A stretch of 64,000 bases of DNA from Falsiroseomonas sp041690465 (GTDB lineage Bacteria; Pseudomonadota; Alphaproteobacteria; Acetobacterales; Acetobacteraceae). The notes below the pieces were generated by a model. It saw nothing but the letters and a program-made list of their open reading frames with translations, did not search any database and had not been told where the DNA came from. A program made the position numbers and the translations under genes. The DNA lies in the NCBI RefSeq assembly GCF_041690465.1, contig NZ_JAWLHG010000013.1, forward strand, positions 62,001 through 126,000, in the 5' to 3' direction. How positions within the stretch are numbered: position 1 is the first letter of the stretch; each line of letters opens with the position of its first letter. Shown in pieces: positions 27,293 through 35,359 of the stretch.

Positions 27293-27886
27293 ATGCCCCA
27301 ACTCAAGCGCGTCTGCGTCTTCTGCGGCTCCTCGGTCGGCGCCAGGCCGGCCTATGCGGAGGCGGCGCGCGCGCTGGGCCAGGCAGTCGCGCAGCGCGGG
27401 ATCGGCCTCGTCTATGGTGGCGGCGCGGTGGGGCTGATGGGCATCGCCGCCGACGCGGCGCTTTCCGCCGGCGCGGAGGTGATCGGGGTCATCCCCTATG
27501 GCCTGCTGAAGCGCGAGGTCGGCCATGGCGGCGGCGTCGAGATGCACATCGTGGACACCATGCATGAGCGCAAAGCGAAGATGGCCGAGCTCTCGGACGG
27601 CTTCGTGGTGCTGCCCGGCGGCTACGGCACGTTGGAGGAGGCGGTGGAGGCGCTGACCTGGGCGCAGCTCGGCATCCAGGAGAAGGGCGTCGTGTTCCTC
27701 GATGTCGAGGGCTATTGGGCCCCCTTCCTCGATGCGCTGGACCACATGGCGGAGCAGGGCTTTGTTCGCCGCGCCCACCGGCCGTTGGCGATGCGCGCGG
27801 CCAGCGTGGGTGAGGCGCTGGACGCTCTCGCCACCTTCGCGCCGCCTGACGGCACCCAGGTCTGGCTGCGCCCCGAACAGATGTGA
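27293..27886 (+). CDS. LOG family nucleotide phosphoribohydrolase
   Basis: This 197-residue Rossmann-like protein has CVFCGSSVGARPAYAEAA, YGGGAVGLMG and the diagnostic MHERKAKM followed by PGGYGTLEE. LOG enzymes split nucleoside 5'-monophosphates to free base and ribose-5-P; in plants they activate cytokinins, and many bacterial members act on AMP. An aaggag ribosome site is well spaced from ATG 27293. The stop overlaps the ribF start. Confidence 0.92.
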   Translation: MPQLKRVCVFCGSSVGARPAYAEAARALGQAVAQRGIGLVYGGGAVGLMGIAADAALSAGAEVIGVIPYGLLKREVGHGGGVEMHIVDTMHERKAKMAELSDGFVVLPGGYGTLEEAVEALTWAQLGIQEKGVVFLDVEGYWAPFLDALDHMAEQGFVRRAHRPLAMRAASVGEALDALATFAPPDGTQVWLRPEQM

Positions 27887-28830
27887 TGCTGCCAGCGATC
27901 ATCCAGGACTGGCGCGCGGTTCCCGCGCCGCTGCGCGGCGCCACCGTCGCACTCGGCAATTTCGACGGCGTGCATCTCGGCCATGCCGCGGTGATCCGCG
28001 CCGCGCATGCCGCGCGCCCCGAGCTGCCGCGCGCCGCGCTGACCTTCGAGCCGCATCCGCGCGAGCATTTCCGCCCCGACGACCCGCCCTTCCGCCTGAC
28101 GCTGCTGCCGGCCAAGGCGGAGGCGCTGGCCGGCCTCGGCATCTCCATCGTCTATGCGCTGCCCTTCGACGCCGCGCTGGCCGCCATGCCGGCGGAGAGC
28201 TTCGTCGAGGAGGTGCTGCATCGCGGCATCGGCGCGGCGCACCTGGCCTGCGGCACCGACTTCGCTTTCGGCCACCGCCGCGGCGGCGACACCGCCTTCC
28301 TGGCGCGCGAGGCGGAGGCGCGCGGCATCGGCCTGACCATCGTGCCGCCGGTGGCCGATGAGGGCGGCCCGGTCTCCTCCACCCGCATTCGCCGCCTGCT
28401 GCAGGATGGCTACCCCGAGCGCGCGGCGGGCGAACTCGGCCGCGACTGGGAGGTGCGCGGCGAGGTGTTCCACGGCGACCGGCTGGGCCGCGAGCTCGGC
28501 TGGCCTACGGCGAACATCCTGCTCGGTCGGCAGCTGGAGCCGGCGCGGGGGGTCTATGCGGTGACGGTGGCGCTGCCGGATGGGACGGTGGTGCCGGGCG
28601 TCGCCAATGTCGGCCGGCGGCCGACGCTGGGGGGCGACCCGGTGACGCGGCTGGAAGTGCACCTGTTCGACTGGTCGGGCGACCTCTACGGACAGGAGAT
28701 CCGCGTGCGGCTGAAGAGCTTCCTGCGGCCGGACGCGACCTTCGGCGGGCTCGACGAGCTGAAGGCCGCGATCGCCGCGGACGCGGCGGAGGCAAGGCGC
28801 GTGCTCGGCGAGAGCGAGGCGCCGGGGTAG
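27886..28830 (+). CDS. ribF: Bifunctional riboflavin kinase/FAD synthetase
   Basis: This 314-residue enzyme phosphorylates riboflavin to FMN and adenylates it to FAD. The N-terminal nucleotidyltransferase domain shows LGNFDGVHLGHAAVI, FEPHPRE, GTDFAFGHRRGGD and SSTRIRRLL. The C-terminal kinase domain shows GRELGWPTANI, GVYAV, GVANVGRRPT and EVHLFDWSGDLYG. ATG 27886 overlaps the LOG stop (TGATG); a GTG at 27883 would add one residue. Confidence 0.96.
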   Translation: MLPAIIQDWRAVPAPLRGATVALGNFDGVHLGHAAVIRAAHAARPELPRAALTFEPHPREHFRPDDPPFRLTLLPAKAEALAGLGISIVYALPFDAALAAMPAESFVEEVLHRGIGAAHLACGTDFAFGHRRGGDTAFLAREAEARGIGLTIVPPVADEGGPVSSTRIRRLLQDGYPERAAGELGRDWEVRGEVFHGDRLGRELGWPTANILLGRQLEPARGVYAVTVALPDGTVVPGVANVGRRPTLGGDPVTRLEVHLFDWSGDLYGQEIRVRLKSFLRPDATFGGLDELKAAIAADAAEARRVLGESEAPG

Positions 28831-28833
28831 CGC

Positions 28834-29100
28834 CTACCTGGGTGCTGCCGTCTGTTGCTTCACATGCGCCAGCTCGTGGCCCAGCAGCGCCTGTCCATCG
28901 CTGGTGTGCGGGCTGTAGGCGCCTGGCGCGAAGAACACGTCGTTGCCGCTGACGTAGGCGCGCGCGGATGCCTGCGATGAGCCGCCCTGCGGCTTCACCC
29001 GGCTGAGGTCGAGGCCGAAGGCCATCTCCATCCGGGTGACGATGGCCGTATCGAGTGCCTTGTCGCCGGGCGCGTTCATCAGCGTGATCTTCTCGGGCAT
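28834..29100 (-). CDS. Miniature DUF4157 (HExxH) protein
   Basis: This 88-residue protein ends with GHELAHVKQQ, where the HExxH zinc-metalloprotease-like motif is at residues 75-79. ARAYVSGNDVFFAPGAY precedes it, the typical DUF4157 core. Such cores are normally part of much larger proteins, often associated with extracellular contractile injection systems. Here the whole protein is little more than the motif and no injection-system gene lies in the window. There is no signal peptide. The stop is three bases from ribF, in convergent orientation. The ribosome site is buried in a hairpin (29107-29130). Confidence 0.8.
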   Translation of the reverse strand: MPEKITLMNAPGDKALDTAIVTRMEMAFGLDLSRVKPQGGSSQASARAYVSGNDVFFAPGAYSPHTSDGQALLGHELAHVKQQTAAPR

Positions 29101-29106
29101 CGGATC

Positions 29107-29130
29107 GGTCTCCCTGTCTGCCGGGAGACC
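29107..29130 (-). promoter_or_regulatory. Hairpin sequestering the DUF4157 ribosome site
   Basis: Ggtctccc (29107-29114) pairs perfectly with gggagacc (29123-29130) across an eight-base loop; the pairing can extend through ggat and atcc outside. On the minus strand the 3' arm contains the only Shine-Dalgarno-like sequence (agggaga), six bases before the DUF4157 ATG at 29100. Folding would therefore hide the ribosome site. Confidence 0.5.
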
Positions 29131-29182
29131 CTATCCGTCGCGCCTGCCGCGGCGAAGCGGGCCGGTGTTTCCGAATGGTTGC

Positions 29183-29209
29183 GCGCACTTCGCCAGCGGC
29201 GAAACGCGC
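29183..29209 (-). terminator. Hairpin downstream of the Asp/Glu-racemase-fold gene
   Basis: In the minus-strand RNA a 12-bp stem with two wobble pairs closes a three-base loop, 11 bases beyond the stop at 29220. It would separate that gene from the downstream DUF4157 gene. There is no U run, so termination here would need Rho or be weak. Confidence 0.4.
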
Positions 29210-29219
29210 ACCCCTCCGG

Positions 29220-29966
29220 TCAGAACCGCTCCAGCAGCGCCCCGCACCCCGCGACCTTGTCGGTGATGCCGCGCGCGCGCAGCGCGTGCCAGTAGGTCGC
29301 GGTGTTGATCGCGATCACCGGCTTGCCGAGCCACATCTCCGCCATCGCGGCCAGCTTCACCATGGACAGGTTGGTGCCGACCTGCACGATGGCGTCCACG
29401 TCGTCGCCGTCGATCTGCTTGATCGCCTCCACGCAGCGCTGCGGCGTGACCTCCGCGATGGCGGTCCAGCTGGCGCAGCGCAGCGCGATGTCGCGCACCA
29501 CCAGGAAGCCCATGTCGGTGAAGTAGCGCGCCACCTCGCCGTTCATGGCAGGCCAGTAGGGCGAAAGGATGGAGATCCGCTTCACCCCGCCATGAGCGTT
29601 CAACGCCGCGGTGCAGGCATGGCTGCCGACGCTGATCCTCAGCCCCGAGAGATCCTCCACTTCCTTCACGAAGCTATCGGCGCCCTTCGCGCCGTCGAAG
29701 AAGGTCACTGCCGACATGCCCATCACCAGGTGGTCGGGCCTGCACGTCATCACGCTGCGCACCGCATCGAGCGTGTTGCCGCCGATCAGCTTCGCGCCGG
29801 CAAGGAACGTCTCGTTGGAGATCGCATCCGCGTTCGGCGTGTAGATGCGGCTGTAGTGGTTGGTCACGCCGGCAGGTCGCATCATGTCGAAGTCCGGCTG
29901 CACCACCGTGTTGGTGGAGGGGCCCATCACTCCGAACTTGCACCGCCAGCCCAGTATGTCGCCCAT
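29220..29966 (-). CDS. Maleate isomerase/Asp-Glu racemase superfamily protein
   Basis: This 248-residue protein resembles maleate cis-trans isomerases and arylmalonate decarboxylases: WRCKFGVMGPSTNTVVQPDF, VMGMSAVTFFDG, GSHACTAALNAHG, SILSPYWPAMN and VQVGTNLSM. In characterised enzymes of the fold the first catalytic Cys follows the ...MGxx region and the second precedes the TNLS segment; by eye these positions read Ala/Val and Gly here. The chemistry may thus differ. It is divergent from a Bug-type binding protein, a frequent pairing for carboxylate metabolism. Confidence 0.75.
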   Translation of the reverse strand: MGDILGWRCKFGVMGPSTNTVVQPDFDMMRPAGVTNHYSRIYTPNADAISNETFLAGAKLIGGNTLDAVRSVMTCRPDHLVMGMSAVTFFDGAKGADSFVKEVEDLSGLRISVGSHACTAALNAHGGVKRISILSPYWPAMNGEVARYFTDMGFLVVRDIALRCASWTAIAEVTPQRCVEAIKQIDGDDVDAIVQVGTNLSMVKLAAMAEMWLGKPVIAINTATYWHALRARGITDKVAGCGALLERF

Positions 29967-30117
29967 CCTCGGCACCCCTTCCGCGCGAACCGGGAACAGC
30001 CTGCCACAGCCGGGGCCGGAGGGAAGGGGCGTGCGGTGGACTCGGGGACGGAAAGCTTGCGCACACCGGCCGCCCGCCACAGTCTTGTATCGGAGAGGCT
30101 CCAGGAGACCAACGACA

Positions 30118-31113
30118 ATGCCGATTCTCCCCGTGTCGCGCCGCGTGGCGCTGCTCGGCCTCGCCGCCGCGGGACTCTCCAGGCCCGGGCAGGCGCAGAC
30201 CTCATCGGCCATCGGCGACTGGCCGAACCGGCCCATCCGCTGGGTCAATCCCGGCCCGGCCGGCGGCGCAGGCGATGTCATCTCGCGCCTGGTTGCGGAC
30301 CGGCTGGGAGCGAGGCTCGGCCAGCCGGTGCTCGTGGACAGCCGGCCAGGCGCCGGCACCAATATCGGCATGACGATCGTCGCCCGCGCGGCTCCCGATG
30401 GCTACACGGTCGGCCTGGCGACCATCGCGGCGAACGCCGCGAACAAGTGGCTCTACCGCACCATGCCCTTCGACCCGGAGAAGGATTTCGCCGCGGTGGG
30501 GATGATCGGGCTGGTGCCGAACATCGTGGTGATCCCGCCTTCCGTGCCGGCGCGCACGCTGCAGGAGTTCATCACCTGGGCGAGGGCGCAGAACCGGCCG
30601 ATCAACTTCGGCTCGGTCGGCGCCGGGTCCTCGCAGCACCTGGCGGGGTCACAGTTCCAGGTGATCACCGGGCTGCCGATGCAGCATCTGCCCTATACGA
30701 ACAGCGGCCAGATGAACACGGACCTCATCGAGGCGCGCATCGACATGCTGTTCCAGTCCATCTCCGCGGTGACGCAGATGGTGCAGACCGACCGCATGCG
30801 CGCCATCGCGGTCAGCGGGACCGAGCGCGTGCCGGCCTTCCCGGATGTGCCGACGATGCGTGAGCAGGACGTGGACATCACCTCCACCGGCTGGTTCGGG
30901 CTGTGCACGCCGGCCGGCGTGCCGGAGCCGATCCTGGCGCGGCTCGACGCCGAACTCGGCGCGATCGTCGAGGATCCGGCGTTCAGCACGCGCCTTGCCG
31001 CGACCGGCTCGGTGCCTCGCCGCATGGGCCGGGCGGAGTTCACCCGCTTCATGGCGGAGGAGAGCCAGCGCTGGCGCGGCGTGATCCAGGCGGTGGGTGC
31101 GACCGCCGGCTAG
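30118..31113 (+). CDS. Bug-type tripartite tricarboxylate transporter substrate-binding protein
   Basis: This 331-residue periplasmic receptor has a signal peptide (MPILPVSRRVALLGLAAAGL, cleaved near GQAQ). It carries the Bug signatures WPNRPIRWVNPGPAGGAGD, VDSRPGAGTNIG, LPYTNSGQMNTDLIEARID and GLCTPAGVPEPIL. Bug proteins bind small carboxylates or amides. No TctA/TctB membrane genes are adjacent, so it is an orphan receptor. It is divergent from the Asp/Glu-racemase-fold gene across 151 bases and may share its regulation. Confidence 0.92.
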   Translation: MPILPVSRRVALLGLAAAGLSRPGQAQTSSAIGDWPNRPIRWVNPGPAGGAGDVISRLVADRLGARLGQPVLVDSRPGAGTNIGMTIVARAAPDGYTVGLATIAANAANKWLYRTMPFDPEKDFAAVGMIGLVPNIVVIPPSVPARTLQEFITWARAQNRPINFGSVGAGSSQHLAGSQFQVITGLPMQHLPYTNSGQMNTDLIEARIDMLFQSISAVTQMVQTDRMRAIAVSGTERVPAFPDVPTMREQDVDITSTGWFGLCTPAGVPEPILARLDAELGAIVEDPAFSTRLAATGSVPRRMGRAEFTRFMAEESQRWRGVIQAVGATAG

Positions 31114-31185
31114 ACCCGGCGAACCACGCCCTGGCATGCCGCGCCTGCGGCGTGCACACCGAGGACGGTCGCGGGCCAGCCTGCC

Positions 31186-31218
31186 CTGCACGAAGGTCGC
31201 CGTGCAGGCGGCGACCTT
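31186..31218. other. Two mutually exclusive stem-loops
   Basis: Ctgcacg (31186-31192) can pair with cgtgcag (31201-31207), or aaggtcgcc (31193-31201) with ggcgacctt (31210-31218). The two cannot form together because they share bases. They lie 70 bases after the Bug stop and 150 bases before the next gene. This may be an end-of-transcript structure or a switchable leader. Confidence 0.35.
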
Positions 31219-31322
31219 GTGAAGCGCGACGCCGGCGCGGCACACCATGCGCCGGGCGTATCGAAACCATGCGCCCCATGACAGGCGCGATGCGTAACCC
31301 TGCCTTCCCGGCCGCGAATGGA

Positions 31323-31339
31323 GTGCACGACCGGTGCAC
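31323..31339. promoter_or_regulatory. Paired GTGCAC dyad upstream of the small secreted protein gene
   Basis: Two GTGCAC hexamers (31323-31328 and 31334-31339) are 11 bases apart, one helical turn, and each is itself palindromic. A third copy is at 31152. The pair ends 29 bases upstream of the ATG at 31369. It could be an operator but there is no known motif to match. Confidence 0.3.
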
Positions 31340-31368
31340 GGGGCGCGGTCGGATGAAGGAGCCTGAAG

Positions 31369-31731
31369 ATGACGAAGTCATTTCGACCGATGGTCGCCGC
31401 TGCGCTGCTGGCCGGCGCGGCCCTTTCGCTGCATGTCGGCCCGGCACAGGCGCAGAGCTATCCGCGGCTGACCGGCATGGGCGAGGACCTGACCGTGGAT
31501 TACGGCCCGATGGGCCAGGGCAATCTCGTCGGCGGCGGGCGCGTGATGGTCTCGCGATCCGACGCGATGAACCTGGACGTCGTGCATCTCGATATGATCT
31601 TCACGCAACGGCCGCGCGAGGGCTACGTGCCGCTGACGATCGGCGCCGGTGAGGCGCAGGAGATCATCTGGGTTCCGGCCACGATGGTGGATATGATGCG
31701 CCGCGCCCGCGCGGGCATGCCCACCCGCTGA
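31369..31731 (+). CDS. Small secreted protein of unknown function
   Basis: This 120-residue protein has a clear signal peptide (residues 1-29, ending PAQAQ) and a mature part of about 91 residues with VDYGPMGQGNLVGGGRVMV and LDMIFTQRPREGYVPLTIG. I recognise no family. An aaggag ribosome site is eight bases before the ATG. It ends with MPTR and is followed by a LysR gene on the same strand. A periplasmic location is the only firm inference. Confidence 0.75.
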   Translation: MTKSFRPMVAAALLAGAALSLHVGPAQAQSYPRLTGMGEDLTVDYGPMGQGNLVGGGRVMVSRSDAMNLDVVHLDMIFTQRPREGYVPLTIGAGEAQEIIWVPATMVDMMRRARAGMPTR

Positions 31732-31898
31732 CCTCGCGGCATATTGCACGACCGGGCGCTCGCCCGACCAGGGACTCGAGCGGCAGCGCGTGACGCACCC
31801 CGTCGCCGCGTGGCGCCAGGACATACCGCACGGTTGCGGCATCGCCCTGGCGGCACGCGGCTTCCGGCGCGGCGTGCGACAGGATCGGGACACGACCA

Positions 31899-32777
31899 AT
31901 GGAGCTGCGCGACATCGAGTATTTCCTCGCCGTGTGCCGCACGATGAACTTCACCCGCGCGGCCGAGCAATGCGGCGTGGCGCAGCCGACGCTGACCCGT
32001 GCCATCCAGAAGCTGGAGCGTGAGCTCGGAGGGCTGCTGGTGGCGCGCGAGCGCAACCTCACGCACCTCACGCCGCTCGGCAGGCTCGTGCAGCCGCAGC
32101 TTGAGGAGCTCGCCACGCGCAGCCGCAACCTCCGGCGCCAGGCGCAGCAGCATGCGCGGCTGGACTGCGCCGATCTGCGCATCGGCGTGATGTGCTCGGT
32201 CGGGCCGCAGCGCTTCGGCCGCTTCTTCAGCCGTTTCCGCGCCGACCATCCCGGTGTCGAGATCATGCTCGCCGACGCCACGCCGGAACGGTTGGCGGAG
32301 CGGCTGCTGCAGGGCGAGTTCGACGCCGCGGTGACGGTGGTGCCCGCCGGGTTCGGTGAACGGCTGCAGGTTGAGCCGCTCTATGCCGAGCGCTTCGTGG
32401 TCGCCTGCGGCCCCGATCATCCCTTCGCGCTTCGCAATTCGATCTCGATGCGCGACATGGATGGGCAGAGCTATCTGATGCGCATCAACTGCGAGCACAC
32501 GGAAGTGCTGGAGGAGGCGCTGCGCGCCGCGGGCGCGAAGCTGGTGCTGGCCGCGCGGAGCGAGCGCGAGGACTGGATCCAGGCGCTCACTGCCGCCGGC
32601 ATGGGCGTGTGCTTCCTGCCGGAGTTCAGCGCGGCGATGCCGGGCTTGGTCGCCTGCCGGGTGGAGGATTCGCCGGTGGCGCGCCAGGTCTGTCTGCTGA
32701 CCGTCGCCGGCCGTCGCTGGTCCGCCGCGATGGCGCGCTTCGTCGAGGCGCTGCGCCGCGCCCGCTGGGACGGCTGA
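31899..32777 (+). CDS. LysR-family transcriptional regulator
   Basis: This 292-residue protein begins MELRDIEYFLAVCRTMNFTR with the winged helix-turn-helix (AAEQCGVAQPTLTRAIQKLE as the recognition element). The effector domain starts at LRIGVMCSVGPQRFGRFF. The style is that of the OxyR/HydR-like group. A nested stem (31814-31852) lies in its leader. It is convergent with a DoxX gene. The target genes are unknown. Confidence 0.92.
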   Translation: MELRDIEYFLAVCRTMNFTRAAEQCGVAQPTLTRAIQKLERELGGLLVARERNLTHLTPLGRLVQPQLEELATRSRNLRRQAQQHARLDCADLRIGVMCSVGPQRFGRFFSRFRADHPGVEIMLADATPERLAERLLQGEFDAAVTVVPAGFGERLQVEPLYAERFVVACGPDHPFALRNSISMRDMDGQSYLMRINCEHTEVLEEALRAAGAKLVLAARSEREDWIQALTAAGMGVCFLPEFSAAMPGLVACRVEDSPVARQVCLLTVAGRRWSAAMARFVEALRRARWDG

Positions 32778-32841
32778 ACGCTGCAGCGCCGGCATCCCCC
32801 TGGAGGCGCCGGCGCCGTGCGTGCCGGGCGTCTCTCCGCGG

Positions 32842-33366
32842 TCAGCGGAAGCGCGCGCCGATGACCGGCAACCTGGCCAGCCAACCCGGTATCTCGTGGC
32901 GGTGGAGCACCAGAACCAGCGCCGCCATGCCGAGGGTGAACACCGCTTCCTTGAACAGCACGCCGCCATCGCCGTAGGGGTCGATGCCGAGCGGGCTCAC
33001 GACGTGGAAGAAGATCGCGCCGGCCATGGTGGCGAAGGACAGCGCCGCGCCCGGCACCCGCGTCCAGGGCAGCAGCACCAGCACCGCGGCGATGATTTCC
33101 TGCGTGGCGACGAACAGGCGGAACGGCTTCTCGCCGCCCGGCGTGCCGAGCCAGTCCGACAGGATGGTGAACAGATGCACCGACCCTTCGTTGCCGGTGA
33201 GCTTGTACTGCTCGTAGAAGCCGAACTCCCAGGCGATCCAGCCGGCCGCCAGCCAGGAGGCGATGCGCGCCGTGCGCGGCATGGCGGCGAGGCCGGCAGC
33301 GCCGATCGGCGGCAGCGGCGCCGGGGCGGGGGCGTGGGCGGCGAGCGGCGCGGTTCCGGTTGACAT
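32842..33366 (-). CDS. DoxX family membrane protein
   Basis: This 174-residue protein has four predicted membrane helices: about residues 32-48, then FRLFVATQEIIAAVLVLLPW, ALSFATMAGAIFFHVVSP and KEAVFTLGMAALVLVLH. These match the DoxX fold. Its N-terminal 25 residues are Pro/Ala-rich. DoxX proteins are implicated in oxidative stress or respiratory accessory functions in various bacteria, but the role here is undefined. ATG 33366 is divergent from the ribosomal L25 gene across 215 bases. Confidence 0.8.
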   Translation of the reverse strand: MSTGTAPLAAHAPAPAPLPPIGAAGLAAMPRTARIASWLAAGWIAWEFGFYEQYKLTGNEGSVHLFTILSDWLGTPGGEKPFRLFVATQEIIAAVLVLLPWTRVPGAALSFATMAGAIFFHVVSPLGIDPYGDGGVLFKEAVFTLGMAALVLVLHRHEIPGWLARLPVIGARFR

Positions 33367-33581
33367 GGTCGGGATCCCTTCTGCGGCTCCGGACGCAGCG
33401 CGGCCCGGATGCCGGCTCTTCGCAAGGGTGGGCAGCGACGTTACGCTTGCCGGCCGCCGGCGGCGTGGAGCGCCCGTCCCCTCCGGCCGCCCTTGCGTCC
33501 GCGCCCCGCTTCCGCTACGGCCTCCCCCGCGTCGGCACCCCTGGAGGCCGGCGTTTTCGTTTTGCGCAAAGGAGCCTGGCG

Positions 33582-34280
33582 ATGGTCCAGACTGTTCGGA
33601 TCGAGGCCGTGGCGCGCGAGCGTGCCGGTAAGGGGGCGGCGCGCGCGACCCGGCGTGGGGGACTGGTCCCCGGAGTTGTCTATGGCGCGAAGCAGGAGGC
33701 GACGCTGGTCGCCCTCGACCCGCGCGACGTGATGAAGGAACTGACCAAGGGCGGCTGGCAGTCGCACCTCTACGAGGTGGCGGTGAAGGACGGCCCGACC
33801 GAGCGCACCATCATGCGCGACGTCCAGTTCGATCCCGTCACCGACCGGCCGATCCATGTGGATTTCCAGCGCCTGGCTCCCGGCGCCCGTATCCGCATCC
33901 GCGTGCCCGTGGTGTTCCTGCACGAGGACACCTCGCCCGGCATGAAGGCGGGCGGCGTGCTGAACGTGGTCCGCCGCGAGGTCGAGGTGCTGGCCGAGCC
34001 GGACAAGGTGCCGGAGAAGTTCGAGATCGACCTCGCCGAGGTGAAGATCGGCGACAACCTGCGCTGGTCCTCGATCAAGGACCATCAGGGCGCGCGCCCC
34101 GGCATCGTCGGCCGCGACTTCATGGTGGCCTCGGTTGCCGCCCCGACCGTCGAGCTGGAGGCCGCCCCGGCGGCACCGGCCGCGCCGGAGCCCGCCAAGG
34201 GCAAGGGCAAGGCGGCACCCGCCAAGGGTGGCGCGGCGCCAGCCGCCGCCAAGCCGGCGGCGCCCGCCAAGAAGAAGTAA
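33582..34280 (+). CDS. rplY: 50S ribosomal protein L25/Ctc
   Basis: This 232-residue long form of L25 binds 5S rRNA. The N-terminal beta-barrel includes VARERAGKGAARATRRGGL, VPGVVYG and LVALDPRDV. The C-terminal Ctc domain includes VDFQRL, VPVVFLHEDTSPGMKAGG and WSSIKDHQGARPGIV. The tail from about residue 190 is Ala/Pro/Lys low-complexity, ending KKK. An aaaggag ribosome site (33568-33574) is seven bases from the ATG. It leads the conserved rplY-pth-ychF group. Confidence 0.95.
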   Translation: MVQTVRIEAVARERAGKGAARATRRGGLVPGVVYGAKQEATLVALDPRDVMKELTKGGWQSHLYEVAVKDGPTERTIMRDVQFDPVTDRPIHVDFQRLAPGARIRIRVPVVFLHEDTSPGMKAGGVLNVVRREVEVLAEPDKVPEKFEIDLAEVKIGDNLRWSSIKDHQGARPGIVGRDFMVASVAAPTVELEAAPAAPAAPEPAKGKGKAAPAKGGAAPAAAKPAAPAKKK

Positions 34281-34301
34281 CCCGCGCGCCGGGGAGACGG
34301 T

Positions 34302-34877
34302 GTGGTGCTGCTGTGGGTGGGACTCGGCAATCCCGGGTCGGAACATTCGCGGCAGCGCCACAATATCGGCTTCATGGCGCTCGACGCGATCGCCAGGCGC
34401 CACGGCCTCTCGCCGTGGCGCAAGCGATTCAAGGGCGAGGTGGCGGAAGGTGCCGTCGGCGGCGTGAAGGTTCTGGCGCTCAAGCCGATGACCTACATGA
34501 ACGCCAGCGGCGACGCGGTGCAGCAGGCAGCGTCCTTCCACAAGATCGCGCCCTCCGACATCTGGGCCTTCCATGACGAGCTGGACCTCGCGCCCGGCAA
34601 GGTGCGGGTGAAGAAGGGTGGCGGCACCGCCGGGCATAACGGCCTGCGCGACATGCAGCGTGCGCTCGGGACGCCGGATTTCGGCCGTGTGCGGCTGGGC
34701 ATCGGGCATCCCGGGCACAAGGACCGCGTGACCGGCCATGTGCTCGGGAATTTCGCCAAGGTGGACACCTGGGTGGAGCCGCTGCTCGACGCGGTGGCGG
34801 ATGCTGCGCCGCTGCTGGCGGCCGGCAAGCCCGAGGAGTTCATGACCCGCGTGGCTCTTTTGACCCAGGAGGCGTGA
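34302..34877 (+). CDS. pth: Peptidyl-tRNA hydrolase
   Basis: This 191-residue enzyme recycles peptidyl-tRNA dropped by ribosomes. It has WVGLGNPGSEHSRQRHNIGF with the catalytic His, LKPMTYMNASG with Asn, HDELDLAPG with Asp, and GGTAGHNGLRDM. It starts with GTG 34302 (a second GTG follows at 34305), 21 bases after rplY. The stop lies just before the hypothetical gene whose ribosome site is inside the pth end (aggagg at 34867-34872). Confidence 0.96.
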   Translation: MVLLWVGLGNPGSEHSRQRHNIGFMALDAIARRHGLSPWRKRFKGEVAEGAVGGVKVLALKPMTYMNASGDAVQQAASFHKIAPSDIWAFHDELDLAPGKVRVKKGGGTAGHNGLRDMQRALGTPDFGRVRLGIGHPGHKDRVTGHVLGNFAKVDTWVEPLLDAVADAAPLLAAGKPEEFMTRVALLTQEA

Positions 34878-34882
34878 CGACC

Positions 34883-35353
34883 ATGGCGACCGAGGAAAGC
34901 ATGTTCGAGGACAGCTTCGGCGGCATGCAGCACGGGCCCGGGCCGGAGGATTTCGCCAATGGTGGCGCCGCGCTCGCGGCCGGGCTGGTGCGGGAGGCGC
35001 AATCCCTCGCCCAGGCTGCCGCGGCGCTGCGCGCGGCGAGCGCGCCCGGGCCGGACGGCGCGGGCGATGTGCGGCGCCTGCGGCTGGCGCTGCATGCCGC
35101 CGGCGAGGCCGCGATGCGCGCCGCGCTCGCACTGGATGCCGCGGTGCTGCTCGGCGAGCGACGCCAGGCCGCCGAGATGGCCCCGCGCATCGCCGATGCG
35201 GCGAAGCGCGCGGGCCTGCCGCCGGCGACGCTGGCGCCGATGCTGCGCGCCGCCGCGCTGGATTTCCGCACCGACGACGCGGCGGCGCGCATCGCCGCCT
35301 CCACACTGGCCGCGGAGCTGTGCGTGCTCCTGGCCGCCGACACGACGGGCTGA
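34883..35353 (+). CDS. Ala-rich helical protein of unknown function between pth and ychF
   Basis: This 156-residue, strongly Ala/Arg-rich, probably all-helical cytosolic protein has no recognised family. ATG 34883 is chosen because an aggagg sequence is ten bases upstream; a GTG at 34874 overlaps the pth stop and would add three residues. Two similar Ala-rich helical blocks (EAQSLAQAAAALRAASA and LRLALHAAGEAAMRAALAL) are visible. It sits inside the conserved pth-ychF junction and is surely co-transcribed. Its relation to translation is only suggested by position. Confidence 0.7.
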   Translation: MATEESMFEDSFGGMQHGPGPEDFANGGAALAAGLVREAQSLAQAAAALRAASAPGPDGAGDVRRLRLALHAAGEAAMRAALALDAAVLLGERRQAAEMAPRIADAAKRAGLPPATLAPMLRAAALDFRTDDAAARIAASTLAAELCVLLAADTTG

Positions 35354-35359
35354 GTCACC

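Noticed and set aside
28834..29100. DUF4157 as sign of a contractile injection system
   Set aside because: No sheath, tube, baseplate or AAA+ gene occurs in the window.
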